A stretch of 30,613 bases of DNA from CBDUXP01 sp965371225 [NCBI: uncultured bacterium] (GTDB lineage Bacteria; Abyssobacteria; SURF-5; CBDUXP01). Under the pieces are notes generated by a model that saw only the letters and a program-made list of their open reading frames with translations, made no database searches and had not been told where the DNA came from. Of the stretch, positions 22,167 through 30,208 are shown piece by piece. The translations under genes and the position numbers were made by a program. How positions within the stretch are numbered: position 1 is the stretch's first letter; every line of letters begins with the position of its first letter. The stretch covers positions 1 through 30,613 of the forward strand of contig CBDUXP010000048.1 in NCBI GenBank assembly GCA_965371225.1. The letters are read 5' to 3'.

Positions 22167-23126
22167 ATGTACGCACAGAGCTTTGAACCCGATGAAGTGC
22201 ACGAGGTCATCGAGCGCCTCGTCGCCAGTTACGACGAGACGGGGGTGATGGCGGACCTGGAACGGACGCACCTGCCCAGCCACCAGAGCGTGGTGGACCT
22301 CATCCGCCGCCTGCGTGCGGTCGTCTTCCCCGTGCACCTGGATCGCGAGCCGATCACCCGCGAGAACATCACGGGCATCCTGCACGAGGAACTGGTGGTC
22401 ATCATCAACCGCCTCACGGAGCAGGTGACGCGGTGCCTGGGGTACCGCCACGCGGGAGAGATGCCCGTGCAGCAGCTTCGGGAGCAAGCCGCGATTCTCG
22501 TGCGCGACTTCGTGCTGTACCTGCCGGAACTGCGCCTGCGCATGCGCGAGGACGTGGAAGCGTCCATGCGCGGGGATCCGGCCGCCCACTCGCACGACCA
22601 GGTGGCCATCGCGTACCCGTCCATCACCGCGCTGCTCGTGCACCGGATCGCCCACTTCCTGCACAACGCCGGCGTGCCCATGCTGCCGCGGGTCATGAGC
22701 GAACGCGCGCACACTGTCACCGGCATCGACATCAACCCGGGCGCGGTGATCGGGCGCTTCTGCTTCATCGATCACGGCACCGGCGTCGTGGTCGGCGAAA
22801 CAGCCGAGATCGGCGATCACGCGAAGATTTATCAGGGCGTCACGCTGGGAGCGCTGAGCCTGGACACGAACGCGGGGGGCCACGTGACCACCTCGGGCAA
22901 GCGGCACCCCACCGTGGAAGACAACGTGACGATCTATGCGAACGCCACAATCCTGGGCGGCGACACCGTGATCGGCCGGGGTTCGATCATCGGCGCCAAC
23001 GTCTGGCTCACCAGCTCCGTGCCGCCGAACTCCAAAGTCGGCTACTCCGCGCAGGAGGCCACCACGGTCCGGCCCGACGCCGCCCCCGCCGCCCGGCGCA
23101 CGCTGCCCACGGAATTTTCCATCTAG
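22167..23126 (+). CDS. cysE: Serine O-acetyltransferase (CysE/EpsC type)
   Basis: A 319-residue enzyme that makes O-acetylserine for cysteine synthesis from serine and acetyl-CoA. The N-terminal helical domain (about 1-175) precedes left-handed beta-helix hexapeptide repeats. The catalytic pair fits D188 (GIDINPGA) and H203 (FIDHGTGVVVGETAEIGD), spaced 15 residues as in E. coli CysE (D143/H158). GKRHPTVED and LGGDTVIGRGSIIGANVWL follow. The first half fits the longer EpsC-type group rather than E. coli CysE. It follows the VWA gene by 18 nt, a likely operon. Confidence 0.93.
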   Translation: MYAQSFEPDEVHEVIERLVASYDETGVMADLERTHLPSHQSVVDLIRRLRAVVFPVHLDREPITRENITGILHEELVVIINRLTEQVTRCLGYRHAGEMPVQQLREQAAILVRDFVLYLPELRLRMREDVEASMRGDPAAHSHDQVAIAYPSITALLVHRIAHFLHNAGVPMLPRVMSERAHTVTGIDINPGAVIGRFCFIDHGTGVVVGETAEIGDHAKIYQGVTLGALSLDTNAGGHVTTSGKRHPTVEDNVTIYANATILGGDTVIGRGSIIGANVWLTSSVPPNSKVGYSAQEATTVRPDAAPAARRTLPTEFSI

Positions 23127-23134
23127 CCCGCACC

Positions 23135-23288
23135 GGGCCGACACGGGTCAGCCCCTACCGAAGGTAGCGTCCTGCGTAGGGGCGACGCATGCGTCGCGCG
23201 TTCGCGCGCTTTCACTTGCGGCACGGATTCGCATCCGTGCCCTACAAGACCACGACCACCGTGTAGGGCGGGGATGCAAATCCCTGCC
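23135..23288. repeat. Cluster of GTAGGG-type palindromes in a convergent gap
   Basis: Units with different cores: a CCGAC..GTC-type unit ending CCCCTAC (23135-23158), a GCGACGCATGCGTCGC core (23176-23196), and a facing pair with CACGGAT..ATCCGTG (23221-23245) and GGGGAT..ATCCC (23263-23288) cores. They fill the gap between the convergent cysE and ceramidase-like genes. Confidence 0.8.
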
Positions 23289-23297
23289 ACACGCGGG

Positions 23298-24860
23298 CTA
23301 CGGTTCGCGCAGTAGTGTCGCCAGCGCGTCGTAGATCACCGGACCCGTCTCAGGGCCCGGCGAATTGATCTCGCCATACGGCGACTCCTCCGCCTCGTAG
23401 AGGAACGGCGCCTTGGTGTCCCACTCGCTCTTCGGAATGATGTACCCGATTTCGTCATTCGCCAGCCCGAGCACAAACTGGAACTCCCCCGTCATCAGGT
23501 CGCGCAAGGGCGGCACTTCCATCGGCGCCACGGCGAAGTCCCGCCCCGCCGGCGCCTCGATCCCGCCGTTGACGATCTCCGGATAAATTTCGCCCGGCAC
23601 CGCCATGAACTGCGCCGGCCCCACATGCACCGAGGCGATCTCCGTGCGGAGATACCCCCAGCGCGTGTAGCCCCGTTCGAACAACCTCAAGACCACGCCC
23701 AGGCGCCAAAGCCGGTTGCCCAGCGGCAGCTCGATCGTCCGCGCGCGCAGGCGAATGCCGGCATCCGACACCTCGACCACGCCGTCGCCGCGCAACGCCT
23801 CCATCCCCAGCATGGCGAGCCGCCGCCCCTGCGCCTGCGCCTTCAGGAAGGTGGCCTCCGCATATGCCTCGCCGGTGACCGGATCGGTGATGGTCACGCT
23901 CGACCCGGTGGACAGCAGTCCGCCGATGGCGCCGTTCACGTAGACCGCAATCCCGCCGAGGCCGGGCACCACCTCCCGCTCCCCGTCGTACACGCCCTGC
24001 TCCAGACTCTCGCGCACGTAGTGGGGAAAGTCCGACGTGATCTCCAGATTGTGCGACCCCAACGTCTCCGGGTGATTCGCCCACGCGAAAAGCACGCCGA
24101 GGGTGCGTCCCGTGTCGGGCGCGACGGCCTGGATCAGGCGAATGCCGGGGTCGAACACTTGCGGATCGCGCCCGTCGCCGAGCAAGTCGTGCGCCGCGTC
24201 CAGCGCTTGCGCGAACCGCAGGGTGGCCGGCTCCAACGCCGCCACCGCCTGCACCACCGCATCGGCCGTGCGCGCCCGGACGAGGCCGAGATACTGCGGG
24301 TTCACCCCACCGGAGGTGAACGTGCGGCCCCAGAGGCCGAGCAAGTCCGGCGCCTCGTGCGTGTGCGTGCTGCACACAATGGTGTAATCCACCTCGGCGC
24401 GCGCCGCAATCTGCCGCCGCACTTCGAGCACGTCATCGTGCATGAAACCGATGGCATCCAGGACCACGATCGCCACGCGCGTCTGCCCGTCGTCGAGCAC
24501 CATGGCCCGCGCCCACAGGTCGTCGTGGACGCCCGTCGCCGGCCGGCCCGCGTGATACCCCGCCAGCCAGTAGGGATCGAAGCGCCCGTTCCCGTTCCGG
24601 TCGTCATACGTATCGCCGTCTTTGGGTTGGTACCGCGCGTCGTCGTTCACGTCCGTCCAGGTGTCCACCACCTGCGGCGTAATGGGAACGGCGGCGAACC
24701 CGGCGCGCAGCGGCCCGGGGGTGGCGGGCGCCGGCACGTGCAAGTCCAGCACGTAGCCGGGGTGCCGGTCGCGCGTCCGCTGGCGCACCCAGCCCCCCGC
24801 GAGCAGGATCAGGATGATCAGCACGCCGAGTACGTGCTGGATATGGATGCGACCTCGCAC
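23298..24860 (-). CDS. Neutral/alkaline ceramidase-like hydrolase, membrane-anchored
   Basis: A 520-residue protein related to the neutral/alkaline non-lysosomal ceramidase N-terminal domain. Metal-site residues include CSTHTHEAPD (His at about 166 and 168). An N-terminal anchor, VLGVLIILILLAGGWV (about 10-25), exports it. Residues about 68-96 hold an inserted Asp/Asn-rich stretch (DVNDDARYQPKDGD, DDRNGNGRFD) that looks like paired calcium loops. Known ceramidases also carry a C-terminal immunoglobulin-like domain; this protein is shorter and appears to lack it. GGGGAG abuts the first GTG (24866), so I prefer the in-frame GTG at 24860. Sphingolipid substrate is not proven. It is divergent from the LLM gene. 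Confidence 0.8.
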   Translation of the reverse strand: MRGRIHIQHVLGVLIILILLAGGWVRQRTRDRHPGYVLDLHVPAPATPGPLRAGFAAVPITPQVVDTWTDVNDDARYQPKDGDTYDDRNGNGRFDPYWLAGYHAGRPATGVHDDLWARAMVLDDGQTRVAIVVLDAIGFMHDDVLEVRRQIAARAEVDYTIVCSTHTHEAPDLLGLWGRTFTSGGVNPQYLGLVRARTADAVVQAVAALEPATLRFAQALDAAHDLLGDGRDPQVFDPGIRLIQAVAPDTGRTLGVLFAWANHPETLGSHNLEITSDFPHYVRESLEQGVYDGEREVVPGLGGIAVYVNGAIGGLLSTGSSVTITDPVTGEAYAEATFLKAQAQGRRLAMLGMEALRGDGVVEVSDAGIRLRARTIELPLGNRLWRLGVVLRLFERGYTRWGYLRTEIASVHVGPAQFMAVPGEIYPEIVNGGIEAPAGRDFAVAPMEVPPLRDLMTGEFQFVLGLANDEIGYIIPKSEWDTKAPFLYEAEESPYGEINSPGPETGPVIYDALATLLREP

Positions 24861-24926
24861 GAGCACCTCCCCGGCCGCGCACTATATCGCAGCCGCCCTC
24901 CAGACGCAGCGGGGACTACCGCGTGC

Positions 24927-24982
24927 GTAAGGGTGCGATTCATCGCGCCCGCGTGGATGGGCGCAATGAATTGCGCCCCTAC
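24927..24982. repeat. Inverted pair of GTAGGGGC-type palindromes
   Basis: A slightly degenerate GCGAT..ATCGC unit (24927-24950) faces a CGCAAT..ATTGCG unit (24959-24982). The layout matches 7623-7679. It lies between the divergent ceramidase-like and LLM genes. Confidence 0.85.
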
Positions 24983-25028
24983 GGCCAATGGCATCCCCGT
25001 ACACGCGACGCATACATCGCCCGCCCCG

Positions 25029-25058
25029 TTCGCACCCGGCGCCGTTCGCGCATACAAT
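25029..25058 (+). promoter_or_regulatory. Promoter of the LLM oxidoreductase gene
   Basis: TTCGCA (25029-25034), an 18-nt spacer and TACAAT (25053-25058, 5 of 6). The same -35 and spacing occur before the SGNH-like gene. The ATG is 44 nt downstream with GAGGAG in between. Confidence 0.5.
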
Positions 25059-25102
25059 GCTCCGGCGCGCGGGGGCCTGACCGCGCGGAGGAGGAGTGCC
25101 GT

Positions 25103-25999
25103 ATGCAACTTGGCGTGTCGTTGCCGCCCCGCGATCCCTCGAACATGCTCTGCCGCCTGGCGCAGACGGCGGAAGCCGCCGGCCTCGCGTCCGCCTTCGT
25201 CAGCGATCACATCGTGTTCTTCGAGGACATGGAGTCGAAGTACCCGTACTCCAAGACCGGGGACTTCCCCAACCCGGCCGCCGCCCCGTTCCACGAACCG
25301 CTCGCGGCCCTCGGCGCGCTGGCGGGCTGCACGTCGCGGATTCGCCTGGGCACCAGCGTGCTGATCCTGCCGTACCGCAACCCCATCTTCACGGCGAAGT
25401 TCTTCAGCACGCTCGATCAACTCACGGGCGGCCGCATGATCCTCGGCGTCGGCAGCGGCTGGATGGAAGAGGAGTTCGACGCGCTCGGGGCGGATTTTCA
25501 CAGGCGCGGCAAGGCCACGAACGAGTGGCTCGAAATCTTCCAGGCGTGCTTCACGGAGGACACGCCCCAGTATTCCGGCGAGACGTACAGCTTCAAGCCA
25601 CTGAAGTTCGAACCGAAGCCGGTGCAGTCCCCGCTGCCCATCTGGGTCGGCGGGCACGTGAAGCCCGCGCTGCGGCGCACCGCCAAGTACGGCCACGGGT
25701 GGCACGCCACGTACCGCAGCAACGAGGAACTCGAACGGATGCGCGACGAGCTGGCGCGGTGCTGCGACGCGGAAAGCCGCGACATCGACGAACTGGAACT
25801 CAGCGTCCGCGGGCCGCTGATCATTCGCGACGAACCGCGCGGCCGGTTCCAGGGGCCGGTCGAACACCTGGCCGAGAGTTTGCGCACTCTCGAAGGCATG
25901 GGCTTCACGCACTACGTGTTCGAGACGCTCCAGCCCGACGCCGACACCGCTTGCGCCGCGGTCGAGCGCATCGGCGCCGAGGTCCTGCCGCTGCTGTAG
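25103..25999 (+). CDS. LLM-class (luciferase-like) F420/flavin-dependent oxidoreductase
   Basis: A 298-residue protein of the bacterial luciferase-like superfamily, a TIM barrel that binds F420 or FMN. Signatures are MQLGVSLPPRDPS at the start, ASAFVSDHIVF, SRIRLGTSVLILPYRNP, and TGGRMILGVGSGWMEEEF. PLPIWVGGHVKPALRRTAKY followed by GHGWH is typical of F420-type members. The substrate is unknown. GGAGGAGGAG lies just before the ATG. The TAG stop codon at 25997-25999 is the TAG of a GTAGGGGC repeat, so the repeat defines the gene end. Confidence 0.9.
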   Translation: MQLGVSLPPRDPSNMLCRLAQTAEAAGLASAFVSDHIVFFEDMESKYPYSKTGDFPNPAAAPFHEPLAALGALAGCTSRIRLGTSVLILPYRNPIFTAKFFSTLDQLTGGRMILGVGSGWMEEEFDALGADFHRRGKATNEWLEIFQACFTEDTPQYSGETYSFKPLKFEPKPVQSPLPIWVGGHVKPALRRTAKYGHGWHATYRSNEELERMRDELARCCDAESRDIDELELSVRGPLIIRDEPRGRFQGPVEHLAESLRTLEGMGFTHYVFETLQPDADTACAAVERIGAEVLPLL

Positions 26000-26033
26000 G
26001 GGCGTCGCGCGGACACATGGGTCCGCCCCTGCG
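25996..26033. repeat. GTAGGGGC-type repeat with GCGGAC..GTCCGC core
   Basis: It begins with the stop codon of the LLM gene and ends 17 nt before the GTG of the nucleotidyltransferase-like gene. It is nearly all of the intergenic DNA between these genes. Confidence 0.75.
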
Positions 26034-26049
26034 AAGATCGGGCGCGTAC

Positions 26050-27090
26050 GTGTTAGTCAAGGATGCGAAGGAGGTGGCGCGCCGCTGGGTCATGGACGAG
26101 GCCGCCGGCGCACCCGGCTTCTCGGGCGCCTTCTTCCACGGGTCCATCAATTGGCTCTCCGATGACGCCACCCTTCCCGCCACGTCGGACGTGGATGTCA
26201 TGGTCGTCCTCGACGGGGCCGACCCACCGGACAAGCTGGGGAAGTTCCTCTACCGGGACGTGCTGCTCGAGGTGTCCTACCTGCCACGCGATCAACTGCC
26301 GTCCGCCGACGCGGTCTTGGGGCAGTACAACCTGGCCGGCAGTTTTCACCGGCCGAACATCATTGCGGATCCCTCGGGCTGGCTGACCCCGCTCCAGGCC
26401 GCGGTGGCCGAGGACTACGCCAAGCGCCGGTGGGTGACGACTCGTTGCGAACACGCGCGTGACAAGATCATTGAACGGCTGCAATGGGTGAGCCCGGCGG
26501 CGCGCTTCCACGAGCAGGTGATCACCTGGCTCTTCCCGACCGGCGTGACGACGCACGTGTTACTCGTGGCGGGGCTGCAGAACCCGACGGTGCGGCGGCG
26601 GTATGAGGCGGTACACGAACTCCTGGCTCAGTTCGGGCGCCTCGACTTCCACGAGACCCTGTTGCAGCTTTTGGGGTGCGCCGAACTGAGCCCGGCGCGC
26701 GTCGAACGGCACCTCGCCACGCTCACCGAGGTGTTCGACGCCACCACACCGGTGGTCACCACGCCGTTCTTTTTCGCGAGCGACCTGGGCGCCGGCGCGA
26801 GACCGATCGCGATTGACGGTACCCGGGACCTGATCGAGCGCGGCTACCATCGCGAGGCGGTGTTCTGGATCGTCGCCACGTATTCCCGCTGTCTGATCGT
26901 GCTCGCCCAGGATGCGCCCGCGGAGATGCAGGAGCGGTTTCGTCCGGGCTACGAGCACCTGTTGGGTGATCTCGGCATCACCTCCCCCGCCGATCTCCAG
27001 CACCGCAGTGCGCAGGTGCTGGAGCAGCTCCCGGACGTGTGGGACGTGGCGATGGCCATTCTCGAAGCGAATCCCGCGATCCACGAGTAG
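26050..27090 (+). CDS. Nucleotidyltransferase-fold protein
   Basis: A 346-residue protein. The N-terminal part carries the nucleotidyltransferase motif: G31-S32 (FFHGSINWLS), D47-V-D49 (TSDVDVMVVLDG) and a third acidic residue, E74 (VLLEVSYL). This is the polymerase-beta/kanamycin-nucleotidyltransferase fold. The remaining 250 residues are mainly helical, which could be a substrate-binding domain. An aminoglycoside-type adenylyltransferase or a small-molecule modifying enzyme is possible, but I cannot name a substrate. The start is probably the GTG at 26050; the ribosome binding site is poor. A palindromic repeat separates it from the LLM gene. Confidence 0.72.
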   Translation: MLVKDAKEVARRWVMDEAAGAPGFSGAFFHGSINWLSDDATLPATSDVDVMVVLDGADPPDKLGKFLYRDVLLEVSYLPRDQLPSADAVLGQYNLAGSFHRPNIIADPSGWLTPLQAAVAEDYAKRRWVTTRCEHARDKIIERLQWVSPAARFHEQVITWLFPTGVTTHVLLVAGLQNPTVRRRYEAVHELLAQFGRLDFHETLLQLLGCAELSPARVERHLATLTEVFDATTPVVTTPFFFASDLGAGARPIAIDGTRDLIERGYHREAVFWIVATYSRCLIVLAQDAPAEMQERFRPGYEHLLGDLGITSPADLQHRSAQVLEQLPDVWDVAMAILEANPAIHE

Positions 27091-27100
27091 CCCGCGGCAA

Positions 27101-27301
27101 GGGGACACACGGGTCCGCCCACCAAATCTGTCGTCCCACATTCCCCTCCGTAGGGGCCGACCCATGTGTCGGCCTGCGCGACCCCGGCGCGGAAGAGAAA
27201 CCGCCGATGCACGCCGATACACGCAAATAAGAAAACCTTGTAGGGCACGGATGCGAATCCGTGCCGCGGTGCAGATGGGCGATCACAAGGATCGCCCCTA
27301 C
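27101..27301. repeat. Cluster of GTAGGG-type palindromes and a dispersed repeat
   Basis: The 402-nt gap 27091-27492 has no gene I can support. It holds a degenerate GGAC..GTCC unit (27101-27120), a CCGAC..GTCGG unit (27150-27174), the second copy of the TGCGT-type repeat on the minus strand (27199-27232), a CACGGATGC..ATCCGTG unit (27240-27265) and a CGATC..GATCG unit (27277-27301). A further GTAGGGG start appears at 27313. The rest leads to the kinase promoter. Confidence 0.8.
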
Positions 27302-27478
27302 GATTGATCCGCGGTAGGGGCCGGTTCTTGCGGCCGCCAGACCCGGCCTCCGCCTCTGCGCTTCGCGCAACCGGCTTCCGCTAGACCGGCCCGCAGAAAC
27401 GCGTGCGTGAATACGCCCCGGCCAACCAGCGCGAAAGATCGGTGCGCTGCGGCAGGGTGCCTGACGCGGCAAGTCCGG

Positions 27479-27484
27479 TACACT
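27479..27484 (+). promoter_or_regulatory. Candidate -10 box of the Ser/Thr kinase gene
   Basis: TACACT lies 8 nt before the ATG at 27493, which would give an almost leaderless mRNA. No well-spaced -35 box is evident. Confidence 0.3.
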
Positions 27485-27492
27485 ACCGCGCG

Positions 27493-30054
27493 ATGCGCCT
27501 CCGAGACGGGACACCACGCCAGAAGGCGCTGTTTGCTGCGCTGGTGGGCTTCTCTCTGCTGGGCGTGGGTATCTGGTTGGTGGACACCGCTTCGCGCATT
27601 GGCGAGCCGCACCCGGGTTTCAGCGTCGCCGCCCTTGGACTTCTTCCCGCCCGGGCTGACGCCGCGCCGGCAGGGCTTGAGTGGATCAGCCGCCCCTTGG
27701 CGATCAATGGCACCCAGCTCACCACACACACGCAGTACGACGCCCTCGACCTGTTGACGCGCGACATTGGCGCCGTCAACCGGCTGACGGTGCGCCATCT
27801 CGACGGAACGACGGCGGATGTGGTCCTCCCCGTGACAGGCTTCAGGTGGGGGGACGCCCTCACCCGCGATGCGTTCTTTCTTCCTCTGGGCTGGGTGGGT
27901 GTCCTGGTCGGGCTGGGCGCGTTCCTCTTGCGGCCATACGAACCGGGAAGCTGGGCAGTCTTGACGGCTACATGTCTGTTCGCGGGCATATGTACCGTCT
28001 TTGGCCTGCTTGAACCGACTACGAGCCGCTGGTTCGTCGCGTATAGCGTCTTCGGCAGCGGCCTCGTCCCATCCAACTACCTGTATCTCGGCTTCGTGTT
28101 CCCTGTGGTGCATCCACTGTTCACGCGCCGGCCGAATATCGTGTACGGCATCTACGCGGCCGGCATTCCCGCAATAGCGCTGCAGTTGTCAGATTGGTCC
28201 CCACGGCCCATGGTGACGGGGGTTACCGTTGTGCCGTACATGATAGTGGTCAGCTTCCTGGCCGGGTTCCTGCTCGTAGCGCGGTGTCTCGTGTTTCTCC
28301 GGCGCGGTGCGGATGCGTTAGCGCAACAACGTTCCCGCATACTCTTGCTGGCCGCCGTCTTCGGAGTAGCCCCCTTCGTGGCCCTCTTTGTTGGGGCGTT
28401 TTTGCTCGACGTTCAAGTCTTGCCTGACGCGCGGTACCTCGTCTTACCCCTGTATCTCCAGCTTCTTGCGGTGGGATATTTGGCCATCAGGCAGGACCTG
28501 ATCAACGCGCGCCTGGCCGTGCGGCGGGCGGTGGCGTACACGCTGGCGGGTGGTCTCGTCCTCGGCGTCGTGTGGGGAGCGGGCGCGCTCTCGCCCGTGC
28601 TGGCTGCGGGCGTACTGCTGCCGGTGTTTGTGGTACTGCCGCTTTTCAACGCGCGGGTAAACGGGTGGCTGTACCCGCGGCGGGCGGGCTTTCCGGACTT
28701 GCGCCGCACCATCGGGGATGAACTGCTGGGCAGCGCGACGCGGGAGGACGTGGTGCACGTGTTGGCGAGCGCGCCGGGGCGCGTGTGCGACACGTCGAGC
28801 GGCGCAGCGTTCCTGTTGCCGGGCGCGACGGACGAGCGGGAACACATCAGCGGCAGCGGCGATTCCAACGTGTCGGCGCTGCGCGATCTTAGCGAGGAAC
28901 CCCTGGTGCAGACGCTGGTGGCCAGCCGGGAACTCATCAAGCGGGAGAGCCTGCGCGTGGACTCGCGCTTTGCAAAGATCTCGCAGGAAGCCCGCGCGTG
29001 CATGGACCGGCTGCACGCGTCGGTACTGCTACCCATCGAGCGCGACGGCAAAGTCATCGGCGGGCTGGCCGTCGGGCCGCACGTGTCCGGCGACGTGTTC
29101 GACCCCGCGGAACTGGAATTGCTGCGCGAGTTGTCGCATGAAGCGGTGCGCGCGCTGGAAGTCGCACAGCTGCGTGAGCGGAGCAGCGATCCAGATGGGG
29201 CCGGCGCCACGCAGCCGATTCCTGCGGGTGGTACGGAAGAGATCCGGCTGCCGAGGGTCGCGGGCGGGCGGTTCGTGGCCGAGCGCTTGTTGGGCGAGGG
29301 CGGGTTCAAGCGGGTATACCTGGCGCGGGACACGCGGCTGCAACGTGATGTAGCGCTCGCCATGATCCGCCCCGAGCGGCTATCCGAGGCGGGGCGTACG
29401 CGCATCGAGCGCGAAGCGCAGGCCATGGCGCGGTTTGGGACGCATGCGCACATCGTCGCCGTCCACGACATTGGCGAGGACGCGGGGCAACTGTACATCG
29501 TGAGTGAGTACATGCCCGGCGGCAGTCTGGAAGACCGGCTCAACGCGGGCCCGTTGCCAGTTCCCGACGCCCTGCGCATCGCGAGCGAACTGTGCGACGC
29601 GCTGGGGGCCGCCCACGCCGAAGGCATCGTGCACCGGGACCTGAAGCCGGGCAATGTGTGGTTTACCTCTACCCACTCTGCCAAGCTCGGCGACTTCGGG
29701 TTGGCGCTGGCGCAGCAAGAATCCCGCATCACCGAAGAAGGCGCGGTAGTGGGGACCGTGGCGTACATGTCCCCCGAACAGGTGCGGGGCGAAACCCCCG
29801 TGCCGCAAAGCGACCTGTACGCGCTCGGGGTGGTGCTCTACGAAATGCTCACCGGCCGCTTGCCGTTCACCGGCGCGACCGCCGCCATCCTCGACCAGCA
29901 CAAACACGCCACGCCCGATCCGCCGTCGCAACACAACGGTGCATTGGCCCCCGAATTGGACGCCCTCATCTTGCAACTCCTCGCCAAAGCCCCCGCCGAC
30001 CGCCCGGCGACCGCCGCCACCGTCCGCGAGACGCTCCTGAATATTTCCATGTAG
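27493..30054 (+). CDS. Membrane Ser/Thr protein kinase: multi-TM sensor, GAF-like domain, WNK-like kinase domain
   Basis: An 853-residue protein. The first membrane helix (about 12-31) is followed by an outside domain, then about eight to nine more helices to residue 386. A GAF-like domain spans about 405-560. The C-terminal kinase (594-850) has the HRD loop (H714-R-D716-LKPGN), DFG (734-736) and SPE (760-762). The beta-3 lysine is missing: VALAM (620-624) has A623 where K is usual. A lysine instead lies in the glycine loop, GEGGFK606RVY, the placement used by eukaryotic WNK kinases. The kinase is therefore probably active. The ATG at 27493 follows a -10-like box by 8 nt. The TAG stop lies in a GTAGGGGC repeat. 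Confidence 0.88.
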   Translation: MRLRDGTPRQKALFAALVGFSLLGVGIWLVDTASRIGEPHPGFSVAALGLLPARADAAPAGLEWISRPLAINGTQLTTHTQYDALDLLTRDIGAVNRLTVRHLDGTTADVVLPVTGFRWGDALTRDAFFLPLGWVGVLVGLGAFLLRPYEPGSWAVLTATCLFAGICTVFGLLEPTTSRWFVAYSVFGSGLVPSNYLYLGFVFPVVHPLFTRRPNIVYGIYAAGIPAIALQLSDWSPRPMVTGVTVVPYMIVVSFLAGFLLVARCLVFLRRGADALAQQRSRILLLAAVFGVAPFVALFVGAFLLDVQVLPDARYLVLPLYLQLLAVGYLAIRQDLINARLAVRRAVAYTLAGGLVLGVVWGAGALSPVLAAGVLLPVFVVLPLFNARVNGWLYPRRAGFPDLRRTIGDELLGSATREDVVHVLASAPGRVCDTSSGAAFLLPGATDEREHISGSGDSNVSALRDLSEEPLVQTLVASRELIKRESLRVDSRFAKISQEARACMDRLHASVLLPIERDGKVIGGLAVGPHVSGDVFDPAELELLRELSHEAVRALEVAQLRERSSDPDGAGATQPIPAGGTEEIRLPRVAGGRFVAERLLGEGGFKRVYLARDTRLQRDVALAMIRPERLSEAGRTRIEREAQAMARFGTHAHIVAVHDIGEDAGQLYIVSEYMPGGSLEDRLNAGPLPVPDALRIASELCDALGAAHAEGIVHRDLKPGNVWFTSTHSAKLGDFGLALAQQESRITEEGAVVGTVAYMSPEQVRGETPVPQSDLYALGVVLYEMLTGRLPFTGATAAILDQHKHATPDPPSQHNGALAPELDALILQLLAKAPADRPATAATVRETLLNISM

Positions 30055-30070
30055 GGGCCGACCCACGTGT
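30051..30070. repeat. Truncated GTAGGGGC-type repeat
   Basis: GTAGGGGCCGACCCACGTGT matches the left half of the unit at 27150-27174. The right half (CGGCC) is absent and is replaced by unrelated sequence starting GTCAGG. The TAG here is the kinase stop codon. Confidence 0.7.
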
Positions 30071-30173
30071 GTCAGGTGTCAGGACATGGTTTCCACCTGT
30101 TGCCAGGACATCCGTTACAGCTGAGGGGTGAGCCACGGGGCGGAAATGGCCCCAAGAATGGCGGGTATGGCCC
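30071..30173. mobile_element. Possible insertion-sequence end remnant
   Basis: CAGGACAT occurs at 30080-30087 and 30104-30111 (24 nt apart). ATGGCCC occurs at 30146-30152 and 30167-30173 (21 nt apart). Short spaced direct repeats of this kind are typical of the multi-site ends of IS21- or IS481-like elements. No transposase is present, and the neighbouring palindromic repeat is cut at this junction. Confidence 0.35.
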
Positions 30174-30208
30174 TTTTCTGGCGGAATCAGCCGCGGTATG
30201 CTTCCTCC

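Noticed and set aside
25096-26049. An upstream extension of the nucleotidyltransferase-like frame through the LLM gene
   Set aside because: The extension is out of frame with the conserved LLM protein and Arg/Pro-rich. The motif-bearing sequence begins after the repeat, at about 26050.
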